Assembly: GCA_949358305.1 (NCBI GenBank) | Contig: OX442324.1 | Coordinates: 2,843,501-2,907,500 of the forward strand | Direction: 5' to 3' | DNA: 64,000 nt | Source of the DNA: Strigamia acuminata | Lineage: Eukaryota; Arthropoda; Chilopoda; Geophilomorpha; Linotaeniidae | Shown: positions 23,861 through 35,704 of the stretch, in pieces | Layout of the letters: every line of letters begins with the position of its first letter | Numbering within the stretch: position 1 is the first letter of the stretch | Translations under genes and position numbers: made by a program | The notes under the pieces: model-generated | What the model saw: the letters and a program-made list of their open reading frames with translations, nothing else | The model's database searches: none | Told to the model about the DNA's origin: nothing

Positions 23861-23939
23861 CTACAGATACTGTACTGCGTGTGAAAATAAAACGTCATTA
23901 AAATATAGTTAGAAAGCATTATAACCACCAAAAATGGAT

Positions 23940-24085
23940 AAAAACTGTCAAAAAACATTAAAAACCGATTAAAAATATGTAAAAATCATCAAAAAACATT
24001 AAAAATCGTCAAAAAACATTAAAAATCGTCAAGAAACATTAAAAATCGTCAAGAAACATTAAAAATCGTCAAAAAACATTAAAAA
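23940..24085. repeat. Minisatellite, 20-bp unit, about 7 copies
   Basis: The unit is AAAAATCGTCAAAAAACATT with G/A variants, repeated in tandem with diverged copies at each edge. It lies just after a pogo/Tigger-like terminus. Confidence 0.85.
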
Positions 24086-25261
24086 TCGATTAAAAAACCC
24101 GATAAAAATCAGTAAAAAATCGCTTGACTGCTGTTCAAATACCGGTACTGTGTTGCGTTTCCCTAAATGCATTCCAAAATGTCTAGCATTTCGTGTTAAT
24201 CATCATATTCGTTCCATTTTACGAACTTGCAACTTCTTGGCTTAGATCTGAACTGATTATTATCAAAATTAGGAGATGTTACACTCAAGGTGCCAATTAG
24301 GTAATGTGTCAACGGCGTGTAAACCTTCAACTGTATACTTAAGATTTCAAGAGCAGATTATGGTAAGGAGAAGGAAAAGCAGAGAAGCACAGCAGGATTT
24401 AAATTCATAAAAGATGAAGTTGAGAAAAATGTAATTGGACTTCTGACGAGTCATCAAAAAAAAAAATTAAATGAAATAAATTGGAACTTACTGTCACAAT
24501 TCCCACTGTGCCAAACCACAAAAAAAAAAATTAATGTAGAATAACGTGCTTGACAATTTCGGGCTGATAAATTGTCGATGTTAATTGTGAAAGGAAGAGG
24601 CCTGGTTTTAAATTCTTGATCGTTAAAGAAAGAAAAGACGAAAAAGTGCAATCGATTGAATGATATTCCCCTGCTAATTAATGCAATCAAAGCTGATTAA
24701 GTATCTCGGAACAAAATGATCAAAATGTCACCAACCGTTCGTAGGTTACAGGTATTAATTACCCTATTGTACGGATTTGGTGCTTGAAGATCGATAGAAT
24801 TTTAGGAAACAGTAAGGTGCATTCTGCATTTGTTTCACCACATTCTGAAGCAATACACTACTCTTCTTCCGTTTAGAGATGAAATTAATGTTCCAATGTT
24901 TGAATTTCACCAAATAATGCACCTACCCATGCTAAGGACAACACCAAATAATCTAAAATATTTAGTTAATTCAATGACAAATAAGTTTATTATAGTTATT
25001 AGAACGAATAGGAATCATACCAAACATTAGAACCGAAAATTGGTTATATTTTTGATGATTTAGCGCACATGGTCTCAAACTTTTTTTCCAGCATAAATGA
25101 CATTTTTTGAACAATTTTTTTTATTTCTTAAATTTGATTTGAGTTATTATCTTATAATTTTAAACAATGCTTTATTGTCATAATATAAACCTATAAATAA
25201 ATTTTCACGTCAAAATTTGACTTGCAACTAAGAAACTTGTAGTAATCTCAAACTTTTTTCC

Positions 25262-25446
25262 ACCACTGTATATTTAGTGTTAAGTTTGGCTTGCGGTTGA
25301 AGTTTCATGCTATAATTATAAAATTAGACATGTCACGTGATTGCCAAAACTAGTATTGTCTTGTTAGCATAAAAAGAGAGAATTCTTGTTTTTAAATGTT
25401 TTAATACAATGCTACAACTTTATTATAGTGAATTTAAATGAATTCA
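25262..25446 (-). mobile_element. Partial CACAGTTTGCGG-family MITE
   Basis: An internal piece of the family in inverted orientation, from TATATTTAGTG through CTTGCGGTTGAAG and GAGAGAATTCTTG to TGAATTTAAATGAATTCA. Both ends are missing. Confidence 0.6.
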
Positions 25447-25552
25447 ACGCAGAAACAATTAAGAATGCACTGTAATCTTGATGCCAAAACCAAACTAAAA
25501 GCTCCCAGTCTGCGCACACATACGTGCAACAAATTCGCGATTTTTAGAAATA

Positions 25553-25822
25553 ATGACAGTTGATGGCACTATTCACCGGTTGTTAAAAATTTTGAATCCC
25601 ACCACTGCACCCAACGACACCGATATTCACGCGAAACGAGTATCGTTACGCCGAAAACGTGAATCGAATCGCATTTCACTTCCACCTGACACAGGTTGCA
25701 GAAACGACCACGGGGACGAAACCGGCGTCATAACATTGGACTCGATTAGACACGACACTGGAGACAAGGGAGACACGGGTGTTTTGGAATGCACCTGGCG
25801 ATTTCAAATATGCGTCCAATGA
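25553..25822 (+). CDS. 89-codon ORF in a GC-richer patch, unknown
   Basis: An ATG at 25553 opens 89 codons in a stretch clearly richer in GC and CpG than its surroundings. The product is hydrophilic, with many Arg, Asp and Thr residues, a short GDKGDTG run, and an end at ...RFQICVQ. There is no recognised domain, signal peptide or membrane segment, and no clear splice sites border it. The compositional jump is the only argument for coding. It could be part of a host exon, a decayed transposon gene, or a repeat copy whose other copies lie outside the window. Confidence 0.2.
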   Translation: MTVDGTIHRLLKILNPTTAPNDTDIHAKRVSLRRKRESNRISLPPDTGCRNDHGDETGVITLDSIRHDTGDKGDTGVLECTWRFQICVQ

Positions 25823-26023
25823 AAAGACACTTTTCCATCTTCCTGTCTATCCGTGTGGAGCTTGCTTCGATTATCGTAAGCGCTTAAGGGATTTGAACAG
25901 ACGCTGTCCCTAGACAACCATAACAATGGTCAATGACCTTTATTCCTTACGTGCATTGGGCGTCCAATACCCATTACATCCAAGTCAAAAATTAAATATA
26001 AAAATATTAACATTTTAAGTACT

Positions 26024-26600
26024 CACAGCCTGATTCCGTGCACAAAATAGCAACTTTGTTTGCTACACACAATCCGTGCACGTGTTGTAATTACAAATGG
26101 CGACCACTTTTACAAAATATTGTACAAAATCAATGTATTACTGTATTTTTAAATTTTCTATTAATAGTAAATAATAAAATAAATTAATGAAACATTTTTA
26201 GTATCATCTGTCTTTGTATTCAGTATCCACCTACATCTTGTGTACGACCGGTCACGATCGATCGCATTACAACAATGCTTTCTGGGTACTCAGAATTTGT
26301 TCGGGCATGGAAACAACTGAATTTTTCCGTGCACCATCACTGCCGGTAAGCGAAACTATGTGTACCACGTGTACACGGAAAGTGACCATTACGTGCACGG
26401 AATCAGCTTATGTGCACCATCGGGGCTGGAAACAATACGTTTCCACTTGCAAGGGTGATTCAGAGTATAAACAATATTTTTATGAGTACCGCCCTTGGCA
26501 GGAAACTTAAGACTTTGATTCCTGTTACCATTCGACGGAATGGTGTTACGAGTACTAAGCTTTACCTGAAAAATCAAACGGCTGGAATATTTGGCTTGAA
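26024..26600 (+). repeat. Dispersed repeat family 'TTCCGTGCAC', copy 1
   Basis: The left end has CTGATTCCGTGCAC, and the inside has AATCCGTGCACGTGTTGTAA, TTTTTCCGTGCACCATC, GGGTGATTCAGAGT and CTTAAGACTTTGATTCCTGT. Copies with blocks in a different arrangement lie at 40929-41639 and 54249-54470. Short ORFs here are chance. Confidence 0.7.
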
Positions 26601-29600
26601 ATTCCTACCGTAAACCCCCTTTCAATGCTGACATGTTTAAAATCAGTTTTAATGTTAGCCAACCCTCAATTAAATTGATTGGATTTCTGCCGAACAAACA
26701 ATAATACTTGACAAAAACCTCACAAAGCAAAAATTGTTTTTTTTCTTCTAAATGTTTATTTTGTTATGCCCTGGTTACAACCTGCCATTACTGTGATTGA
26801 AGTTATTGATTATTCCTTCACAATTACTTTTATTTCATTTCATGTTTGTGCTAGTTCTATTTATGTACAGTACACACTTTTTTTCATTCACAGAAAGGTT
26901 TATTATGACAGCAATAACATCCTATAATCAAAACCAAATGATCCAATTGTATAAATTACTTGCCAGTGACACTGCTTGAAAAAATGGCACCCAAAAAAAG
27001 ATGTTGGATAAGATTACAAATGAATCTGGGCATTGCATCTCATCTAAAACAGAAAACTAATCTCATTTAACAACACTGTTGAAAGATTGAAGAGGGAAAA
27101 AAGCAAGGAATTTTTTTTATTAACTTGTACTGTGTATAAAAATAAACCTTAATCAACTGCAAAATCACTTTTTCACCTGCAAATCTGCCTAAAACTTACT
27201 TCAAACCACAAAAAAAAATTCATTAACCCCAACTGGTGTTCATTTGCATGTAAATTCACACATTCTAACTCACTAATTCTCTTACAGACCTCATTAAAAA
27301 TAATAATCCTAAATCAAGAAGAAAATATTTCAGCATCAACCCAATGTCAATTTGGACCCATAAAGTGTTTTTTATTTGTTTTTTAAATTTATTCTTCTTC
27401 TAAAATTAGTGGCTTTTCTTCTTCTTCTTTCCTGTTGGGATTTCTTCCTGGCAATTCTCAATCACCAAGAAAATCAAACGGCTTTTACTAAGTTGCACGG
27501 TCACAGATTTCGAGAAAAGCAAAATTCTTAATTTTATTTTTTTCGAAAATTGATCATGTAAACACGCCGGTTTTGCACAAAAGACTTGCTAATTCAATAA
27601 ACAAAATTCCATTTGCACGATATTTGACATTTTGCGCAATTACAGTTTGCTAGTCACATCCCATATGCTTCAAAAATATATTTTACAATATATTGCATTC
27701 CAAAATGTATAGCATTTCGCTGAATTAAGTACAGGGGAAAGTAGGGCGCATTGGAATAAGACCTATAACTAATTACCGTTGAGTGGTAAAAATTGCTTAT
27801 TAATAACACTAGCTGCCATAACCAAACACACATCCTGGATGATGTTATTAGTTAATTACAAATGGCGAGTCCATTCTTTTAACGAAAAAATCGTTTTGTA
27901 CACTATTTTCCCTTATTTCTACACTAAAAAATTCATACACATCAAGGACTGGTTTAGGTTAGGTTAGGTAGAAAAAAGAAAGCGGGGTCGTATAAAATTT
28001 AGTTTCTTTTAGTGTAAAAATAAGAGAAAATAGTGTACAAATAAATGAAGTCCAAATATATTTGTCAAACCACATGGGTACACCCTTTTTACACCTCGCG
28101 CTGATACTTTCTTCTCATATACACGCACACTTGCAAGAAGGTCAAACACTGTTTTCCAAAAAAAAAAAAAAAAAAAAAAAAATCCAATTTTCTTCACTTA
28201 GAGTATCTCAAAAACTGTGTCCCCCTATCCAACCTGCAATATTAAAGTAAAAAAAAAATCAAACAAAACGCCATTTTTGAATGGATCAAAAGTTGAAATA
28301 TCTCATTGGAAGTGTGAGAATTCCGTGGCAGTCCCCACTTCTTCAAGAAAAATAGGGGTTAAAACTCCTGAAGAATTAAAGCTAAACTAACTCATGAGCT
28401 TATCCTCCTAAGCCAGTTCATCATCTGCAGCCCCCACATGTATCCCTACTTTTTACCCCTCTGTTTCATCCCCTAAAAATAGGGCAAGCATCAATCAATA
28501 AGCACATTTCATTTTTACTTTGAAGATACGGTAGGAACCGAAAACTTAATAATTCCTACAATTTTGTTTTTGCAGAAAAATATGAAATAAATGATGTGGT
28601 GTTTCGCGTGTTTTAGCTTGTGCTGTAGAATGAACCTGGCAACCAACTGCCACTCATCTACATCCAGGATGCGGTTGCTAGGGGCAACGAGTTTGAGGGA
28701 GCAACATGACAAATTGTAATATTCTCCCTTTCAACTCTTTTCGTGGAAAACAAAACGAACAAACCTCCCTCACCTTTTTTCATTTTCCTTTATGTCAAAT
28801 TTTATTTTTATTTATTTTTTTTATTTTTATTTATTTTTATTTATTTTATGTGTGTTTTTTTTAAATGGATTTTTTTGTGCATTTCCGATTCTATTAAATT
28901 TCGCTACAAAAAAGCTTCATTGAAAAGTAGATGAAATGGTTTTGTTTACGGAAAAGTAAGAAACATTAAGAATCGAAGATGAAAAGTCATGTGATTTTTT
29001 TTTTCTTTTTCTCTGAGTGGGAAAATAAGATTAAATTTCAAGTGAAATTGAATAGATTTTTTTTCGTATTTTTTTCCCGAGGTTAAATTAAACTGGAGAA
29101 GTCTAATTGAAAAATTAAAGACCTAAACAGTAAAAATACGAGTTTTATCCATTTTTAATTTATATTTATAAATATTTGTATTTTATTTTATTTTATTTTA
29201 TTTTTTTATTTGTAAAAATTACATTGGCTACGTTTTTTGGAATGCCACATTTCTCATTCCCACCATTCGCCGTCGAAAACCACGAATATTATTAGGCTTA
29301 ATATTTTTTTTTTCAATATTTTTTTTTTTTTTAATTTTTGTTATTTTTTTTTCTCCTTGCCACATTTTGTAATGTTTCCCAATTCATTTCGCCATGATTT
29401 ATCCCATATTCAACAATTTTCCCACGAACTTGATGCAACAACATTCCATTTACATTTAACCCGCGCAGCCCCAACCTGAAATTTCAACTTGCACAGCCCA
29501 ACCAGGGTCATTTTCGGCCCACTGCACCACATGCACTCAAATAAATAAATATCACATTTCACTCCTCCAAATTGGATCAATACATAAATTTAAAAAAAGA

Positions 29601-30036
29601 AAAAAAATTAAAAAACATAGAAACTAAATTTAAAAAAAAAAAATAATAAAAAATAAAAAAAAAAAAAAAATAAAAATCTTTTTTTTTCTTTTTTTTCCAC
29701 AAGTCAAAATTGAGATATTCACACCAACGAAAACCAAAAATCAAATAATTTCCACCTTCATTAATAACCATCACTCACAACACCCTTTTCTAATTTCCGC
29801 TCTTCATTTCCAATGTTTTGGTTAACCCAATCAAATCCACCAAATTGGAAATGTCACAACGAAATGAACCAATTAATCATCAACTAATGCACCACAATTA
29901 TCCCACTTGCCATCAACACAAACAACAAAAAAATTAAAAAAAAAAAAAAATTTAAAAAAAAAAAAAATTAAAAATCTTATAATCACAAAAAAAAAATAAA
30001 AAAATCTCAAAAAAACGAAATTGCCCAAATTCTCAC
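26601..30036. other. No gene seen; long AT-rich stretch
   Basis: Contains homopolymer tracts (28158-28182, 28800-28860, 29300-29350, 29630-29700) and an X-box-like site at 28674. The ORFs here are Phe- or Lys-rich by-products of T or A runs. Confidence 0.55.
28674..28688. promoter_or_regulatory. X-box-like palindrome (possible RFX site)
   Basis: GTTGCTAGGGGCAAC fits the RFX X-box (GTNRCC, 0-3 bases, RGYAAC) with one mismatch. RFX factors drive ciliary genes in animals. No promoter or gene start could be placed next to it, so it may be chance; one such match in 64 kb is not rare. Confidence 0.2.
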
Positions 30037-30116
30037 CTTATGCAAGCTACAGCCTGAGCAGAATGTCCTTTGGCGAGACAGGAACAGTGAAAAGCAGACC
30101 CATTCTTGTTACCCAT
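30037..30116 (-). CDS. Weak candidate first coding exon (unknown product)
   Basis: On the minus strand an ATG at 30116 follows an in-frame TGA by nine codons. It opens a 26-codon frame that ends at a consensus donor (AAG then GTGAGA, cut after 30037) in phase 2. The peptide starts MGNKNGSAFHCSCLAKGHSA and ends AVACIR; Gly2 makes N-myristoylation conceivable but the signal is poor. The patch is less AT-rich than the DNA around it. I recognise no family and could not find the next exon. It could equally be a 5' UTR or chance. It lies on the same strand as the WW exon and about 18 kb upstream of it, so a shared gene is possible but unsupported. Confidence 0.2.
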
Positions 30117-30802
30117 GAGGACAAACTTGTGAACACCTCGGGCTCAGGTGTTCGCAACAGGTAACCGAAGGTAAATTCAACATGACACACAGAGGAGCCG
30201 CCATGTAAATCCATGTTGCAAGCAGCAATGAGAGCACATCATCTCGACAGCATCCCGAAAACAGGCTGAGATGAGGAGCTGCTGGAACCGATTTGATCTG
30301 TGTGTTGTGCTCGTGTGCGCATGCGTCCTTCCATTTCATCAAGGAGCAAGTGGAACATGACCCAGTGCAAATGAGGTCATTCTTACGTCATGCTTATCCC
30401 AAATTTCTTCTTTTTTAAAAACACTATTTCTATCAATCAATTCTTTCAAATTTTTAATTTAAAAAAAAAATAATAATCAATAAATTTAAATTCATTAATT
30501 TTAATTTTTTTTTTAAATTTTTATAAAATTTTTTGGATGAAAAAAAAATTAATTTTTGGTATTTTTCCATCTTTTTTTGTCTAGTGTTTGTTTGATCGGT
30601 CACACACGCCTGTATTGACAACCATTTAAATGTGATGGTGATGGATCAGTAAATGGACAAAGTGCACTTTTCGTCCTCATCGAGGTTGCTATAAAAGTCC
30701 ACCGACAAACGACTGTTTTTTTTTTTTTTCACGGTTCGTTTTAAAGAACCCCCACCCCCACCCCACCCTCAGCTTTGAAATACGATTGTAAATGTTGAGT
30801 TA

Positions 30803-30836
<34 letters not shown>

Positions 30837-32190
30837 AATCCGAAAATGTCAACCAATGGGATTTTTGTTTGTTTTCATTTCTTACCTCAAACCGATCGTG
30901 CATCGAATGATATAATTGATGTTATTATGTAAACTGTCCATTGGGAAAATAATTCGCAGCACGTGGTGGATATGGGCGAGGAATTTACAATTAAGATTGC
31001 AACACGCTAGCGCCATCTCTTGGTATTTTTAGACGTCAGAAATCCTGGCGTGGCAGTGGCTCCATCTGACGCGGGTTTTCTCAACTTTTGAAAATTGATG
31101 CCAAAATGCAGCACCACCGTTGTTTGATTTGCGGAAGCTTTTTTAAAGCCAATTTTCAAAGTTGACACGGAAACTGAAGACTAAGCTGACAGAGTTCCAT
31201 CGATTAATCGTGATTTAATCCCATTTACACTCGGGAACAACACTGCATTTCCATTTACTTGATACACCCAACTAACCGCTGGTGGATTAGAAAAACCGCA
31301 ATGAAACCACAATCTCATTTCCACGTGAGGATTACCAGATTTAACCCAAGAATCTCATGTCAAGTCGTCCCCTGTGTGATGGTCAACTCCCATTTCACCC
31401 AATTTTAATCCGGCTTTCAATTTTTGGCAAAATGGGAATTCCCGTTAAATCTTAAAACAATGTTTTATGCTGTTCGTATTTCAAAATACATGTTTGTTCA
31501 GTTTCTTCAGTTTATTGGTTGCTTTCTCAGGTGAACAAGCAATTTTTGAATTTTTTGATCGATTGTTTTGTCTGGCAAGCATTCAACATGTATTTTGGCC
31601 TACATTTATGTATAACTACACGAGTGAAATGGCTCTGACCAATAGGAAAAATTCACCCTCTTATGATGAGCCAGAGTGTAGGGGCGACGCATTGCAACGC
31701 GAGGAAAAATTAGTCAAACGCAACGCAGAGTCTGTTCACACTGTAGGGCACGTTTGAACAGAGCTGAAACAATTGATGTTGTGTCTGGCCAATTAGATGG
31801 TTTCAATGAAACCTGGAATTGGATCTACTTCTAGAACTAGTTCCAGAATCCGAAAATGGCAGCCTGTTGCATGCGGTAAAGTCTCGCCAACCAGACGTGA
31901 ATCGACGAGAGTTGGAGTCGATGGTGATTGGTTGGCCGCAAGACCTTTCCTTGTGTTGTGTCGCTTACTTTAACTTGGAGTTGAAGCAGGAATTGGCGTA
32001 AACGTCAAGAATTTTTGGACACAAGCAGCTTGCGTTGCTTCAGTTTTCTTGCACTGCGTCTAGTGTGAACACAAGTGTGAACCTAGCTTAAGACTATACA
32101 GTACATGTTTAGGGACAACCACTTTCTTGAATAAGAAATTTTTTTTTTCCATTCTGTTTTTTTTGTTGAAAATTTGTGATTTTGTTTATA
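30117..32190. other. No gene proven; GC-richer islands at 30960-31110 and 31640-32010
   Basis: The islands lack a recognisable domain or paired splice sites. The 31640-32090 patch ends in TTGCACTGCGTCTAGTGTGA and GTGTGAACCTAGCTTAAG, similar to transposon ends of the 'GGTTCACAC' type (compare 45930), so it may be a transposon remnant. Confidence 0.4.
30804..30834. repeat. Poly-A tract (31 bp)
   Basis: Thirty-one consecutive A bases. There is no retroposed gene or target duplication around it, so it looks like a simple mononucleotide repeat. Shorter runs lie at 4928-4950 and 28158-28182. Confidence 0.95.
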
Positions 32191-32395
32191 TTAGACTGAA
32201 CTTTATCTCAGGTGAAATTTGAAGTCATTGGACATCCATTTAATTATTTATGCCAAATTAAAATTCTCTGCCCTTTAAAACTCCAGCAAAACTATTAAAC
32301 TGGCTTCGCTGCCTTCAGTTAACAGCTTTTGGCTTTTACCAATAGTGTTTAAACCCACCACTAGTTGGTGTAAAACTCTCTATTATCATTGTTCA
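32191..32395 (+). repeat. Dispersed repeat, copy 2 of a diverged pair
   Basis: This is the partner of 4011-4225 in the same orientation. Both copies end near an ACCACCA.TGGT motif. The divergence suggests age. Confidence 0.6.
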
Positions 32396-34774
32396 CAACT
32401 AGCACCCTCTGTAAAATTAGTAGCAAACTTAAAAAAACCTAAACGACGCTTTAACTAATTGACCTGAAAATTGTCCCTAAACACATAATGCCTTATATCA
32501 AAACAAGTACATTTTATCCTTATGTCTCCGAGGGTTAACAGATGATTTTTGGTTCTTGTCATTAATTTTGAGACCTTGAATGCCATGCACAAACACTTTG
32601 TCACTAATCAACAGTCTGCGGCTGGAATCTTGATACCAAATTCAAAATGCAAATTCTAATTAATAAAAAAATTCTTGGTGCATACGGGTAAATAGTGATA
32701 TTAATAGAAATCACATTAACTTAATTCACCCAATGTTTGTTGAGGTGGAATGGAAGAAGTTTTAATTCATCGTTTCTATTCAATCATGTTGATTTGAGCT
32801 GTAAACAAAAACAAGTTTTCAAAGGCCTTGGAGAAAAGACTTCCAAACTTCAAGAATATGCACAACCTAATATGATCTGCGACATCTGCTGTCAAACTTT
32901 TAAATTAACTGTTTCTCTCTATGCAAAAATCAAGATTATGCAAACACAATTCTTAAAATAACCTGAGGTGTGTTCAATTCATGAAGGATAAGTGACTAAT
33001 CTCCCTTTAAATGCCTTTCAGAAAGAGCAAATGACGAAAATTTCACCATGAACTTCTCTGCACCCTAGACATGACTTATGAAAAACACATACTATATTGG
33101 CAGCCATTTTGGAAAGTGAAATTGTAATACATGCATGCAAATGATAAAATGATCAAAAATCAGTACAATTATCAGACAATAGGCCTCTAGAAATCAAGTC
33201 TGTGCCTCTTTTCCCAACACAACTTGTTGCTTCGTTGTGAATGCTGCCATCTAGCGTCTCCTGCGCGTACCTCCAAATCAATAAATTCGAGGCACGCACT
33301 AGTGGTAAAAAAATGAAGTAATAAAAATATTAAAAACACGTAACTAGCCTCATCTTACAGCACTTTCACTTTTACAACAGAAAGAAAAAAAAAATGACAT
33401 AAAAAAATAATAAAAAACCAAAATCCTGTCAATCTTTTAACATTCAACTAAAAGAAAGTGATAATTAAATTCCTGTTCCTACTAAGTTTATTTATAGAAA
33501 CTTTCAACACCTTTTTATCCCTGCAAGTAGGAAAAAAAATAAATAAAAACATTTCTATTTAATCAAGGTGTTGAATTTCAAAAAAATTCACCTTTTTCCA
33601 CGCCATAGCACTTGGATAACATCAAACCAGATAAGAGAGAGAAAAATAACAAAAACTCCACCTTGAAGGTCTACTAATTTTTATAACAATTTTCTGGCAT
33701 AAATACCAACAAAACTTTCCATTGTTATCCATCAAACACAATAATAACAAACAATGGCCTCAACCTGAAAAAATTAGAACGAATATTTCATTACTGATGC
33801 CATTCATAGATAGATAAGATATTTATTTATTTTTTTTGGATAATTTAATTAATATTTATTTTCTATACATTTATAAATATTAAAAAAATATTTTTTTTTC
33901 TTATTTTGTTTAAAAAAATTTTTTTTTTCTTTGAACTCAACCAAAAGGTTAAAACATGTGTTGAAGTAGGGCCAAAATTAACTGTCACCATATGGAATCA
34001 AACTTCCGGCGGAAATAGTGAATAAAAATAAAAAAAAATATAAAAAAAATAAAAAAATAAATTGAATGAAACAATATGGCGATGTTTTCTCAACTTTGCT
34101 AATTCGATAAATAAATAAAATATAAAAAAATCCAATTTTCAAGCCCAAATTCGATTTCAATAAGTTAATTTAATTTAAAAATATAAAAAAATAAAAAAAT
34201 CTAATAACGCTGTTATAATCTCTCACTTTGATGTGGAAAAAATGGTGGCTAATGAAGAAAGGGAGAGAGAGAGCGCCACAAGATCAATCTATCTTAAGGA
34301 AATAGGAAACTCAAAGATAGAGGTCGTGATTTATTATGTGGACAAAGCGTAATTACAAAACCACATGTCTAATGTCAATCACAAGCACCCAAAGGGTTAT
34401 GCTGAGTAAATGAGCCAAGGAGAAAAAAAATATCATATGCATAATTAATTTCACTTATAAATCATCCATCTTCAAGTTCAAAGAACTAAAATCCAATAAA
34501 AAAAAAAATTTCAAAAAATCAAATTTCCTAATTTATGTGCCGCTATTTTAGAAAATGTCACGTGATCTCGCCTTTAAACAAAAAAAAAAAAAAGAAACAG
34601 CTGAAAAAGATCAGTAAGAAAACCTAGTGATACTTGACTTTAAGGAAAACATACAAGTTGAATTAAAAATAAAGCCGAACGTAGGCCTTAGCAACACGCG
34701 AAATACACAAAATGGCGTCCACCTAAAATTTTATTCATCTTTTTGTGCATTTGCAGGAATCACAGCTAGTTGTA
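32396..34774. other. No gene seen
   Basis: Contains a CTGGAATCTTGATACCAAAT repeat scrap at 32615 and A/T-rich DNA from 33400 to 34230. There is nothing else I can support. Confidence 0.55.
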
Positions 34775-34905
34775 CAGACAAAACACTTTATAACGAATCG
34801 CGATATAACAAATTCTCGTTATAACGAATCGCGATATAACAAATTCTCGTTATAACGAATCGATTTTTCGGGTCCCTTACAATTCGTTATAAAGAGTTTC
34901 GACTA
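34775..34905 (+). mobile_element. 131-bp pogo/Tigger-like MITE with both ends
   Basis: The left end is CAGACAAAACACTTTATAAC after TA. The right end inverted is TAGTCGAAACTCTTTATAAC, next to TA. The inside is a duplicated CGCGATATAACAAATTCTCG unit. It directly precedes the 31-bp minisatellite at 34921. Confidence 0.65.
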
Positions 34906-34920
34906 TATTATAAAGGCGGG

Positions 34921-35106
34921 TCTAAATTGACCAATACGACTGAATTTAATGTCTAAATTGACCAATACGACTGAATTTAATGTCTAAATTGACCAATACG
35001 ACTGAATTTAATGTCTAAATTGACCAATACGACTGAATTTAATGTCTAAATTGACCAATACGACTGAATTTAATGTCTAAATTGAACAAAACGACTAAAA
35101 TAAATA
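34921..35106. repeat. Minisatellite, 31-bp unit, 5 exact copies plus one diverged
   Basis: The unit begins TCTAAATTGACCAATACGAC and ends TGAATTTAATG. Five copies (34921-35075) are identical by eye and a sixth is diverged. Exact copies with no unique spacers mean recent tandem expansion. It starts 16 bp after the pogo-like MITE. Confidence 0.9.
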
Positions 35107-35232
35107 ACTTAATCGGCAAGAAAAGAACACTAAAATAATTGTGGGAGAAATCTAGGTTCTCTCAATAGCACACCCGCGTTCTATTCGAGCATTTAGGGTA
35201 CTATAGATTCTTCGATGCAGGAAACATCCTTT

Positions 35233-35573
35233 TTATATTTAGAGAAAGTTCATGGTCTACCTCCTGCTCCCAAATTTCTGGTCGAACAAACGAATCGGTT
35301 CGAACTCCAAGAAGTCCAGAGCCAGAAGTCAAACCCAGATCCTTCGTTTGTCAAAGAGGTTGATGTAAAGTTTAAGTAGCTGTGTTGTTTGTGAACATGT
35401 TGGTTTGGTTGATTAAGAGCGTTTCGGTTCGTGATTCTGTCGGAGTCCCGGCTAGCTCAATCGGTAGAGCACAAGTCTTGCAAAAGGGATCTGAGTTCGA
35501 CAATTGGTTTGGATTCCACTCCGTCCGGAAATTGAGAGCAAGAATAAACCATGAATTTTCTCTAAATCTATAG
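35233..35573. mobile_element. TIR-bounded unit carrying a tRNA-like sequence
   Basis: The left arm TTTAGAGAAAGTTCATGG continues to CAAATTTCTGG. The right arm, inverted, reads TTTAGAGAAAATTCATGG and continues to CAATTTCCGG (about 75% over ~43 bp). The unit encloses the tRNA-like stretch at 35445-35512. No ORF of note. It could be a MITE that captured a SINE, or a folded-back SINE. Confidence 0.5.
35445..35512 (+). repeat. tRNA-derived sequence (SINE head or tRNA pseudogene)
   Basis: GTCCCGGCTAGCTCAATCGG followed by TAGAGCA closely matches the first 25 or so bases of tRNA-Lys, including a good A box (TAGCTCAATCGG). A weaker B-box-like GAGTTCGACAA follows at the right distance. The anticodon arm does not pair well and the acceptor stem has no clear 3' partner, so this is not a functional tRNA. 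A tRNA-derived SINE head is the likeliest reading. Confidence 0.65.
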
Positions 35574-35604
35574 TTATAAGAAATCAATAGGTACAGTCAT
35601 ATTA

Positions 35605-35704
35605 AAAACAAATGGACCCTCACTCTATGCTGGCAATTGAAATTGTGAGTAATTTTGTGTTTTGCCATTAAGTGAAACACCAGACATCAACAGGTGATAA
35701 TACT
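35605..35704 (+). repeat. Dispersed repeat shared with 6645-6742
   Basis: GGACCCTCACTCTATGCTGG through AAGTGAAACACCAGACATCA and AACAGGTGATAATACTTG matches 6645-6742 at about 90%. It runs straight into the 34-bp hairpin. Confidence 0.7.

Noticed and set aside
27953-27970. Interstitial telomere-like TTAGG repeats
   Set aside because: Only about three units (TTTAGGTTAGGTTAGG) occur; this can arise by chance and does not mark a telomere or identify an arthropod.
34921-35106. CRISPR-like direct repeats
   Set aside because: The 31-bp units are directly tandem with no unique spacers, the setting is eukaryotic, and there are no cas genes. It is a minisatellite.
35445-35520. Functional tRNA-Lys gene
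   Set aside because: The D arm matches, but the anticodon stem does not pair, the T arm is degenerate and the acceptor 3' strand is missing.
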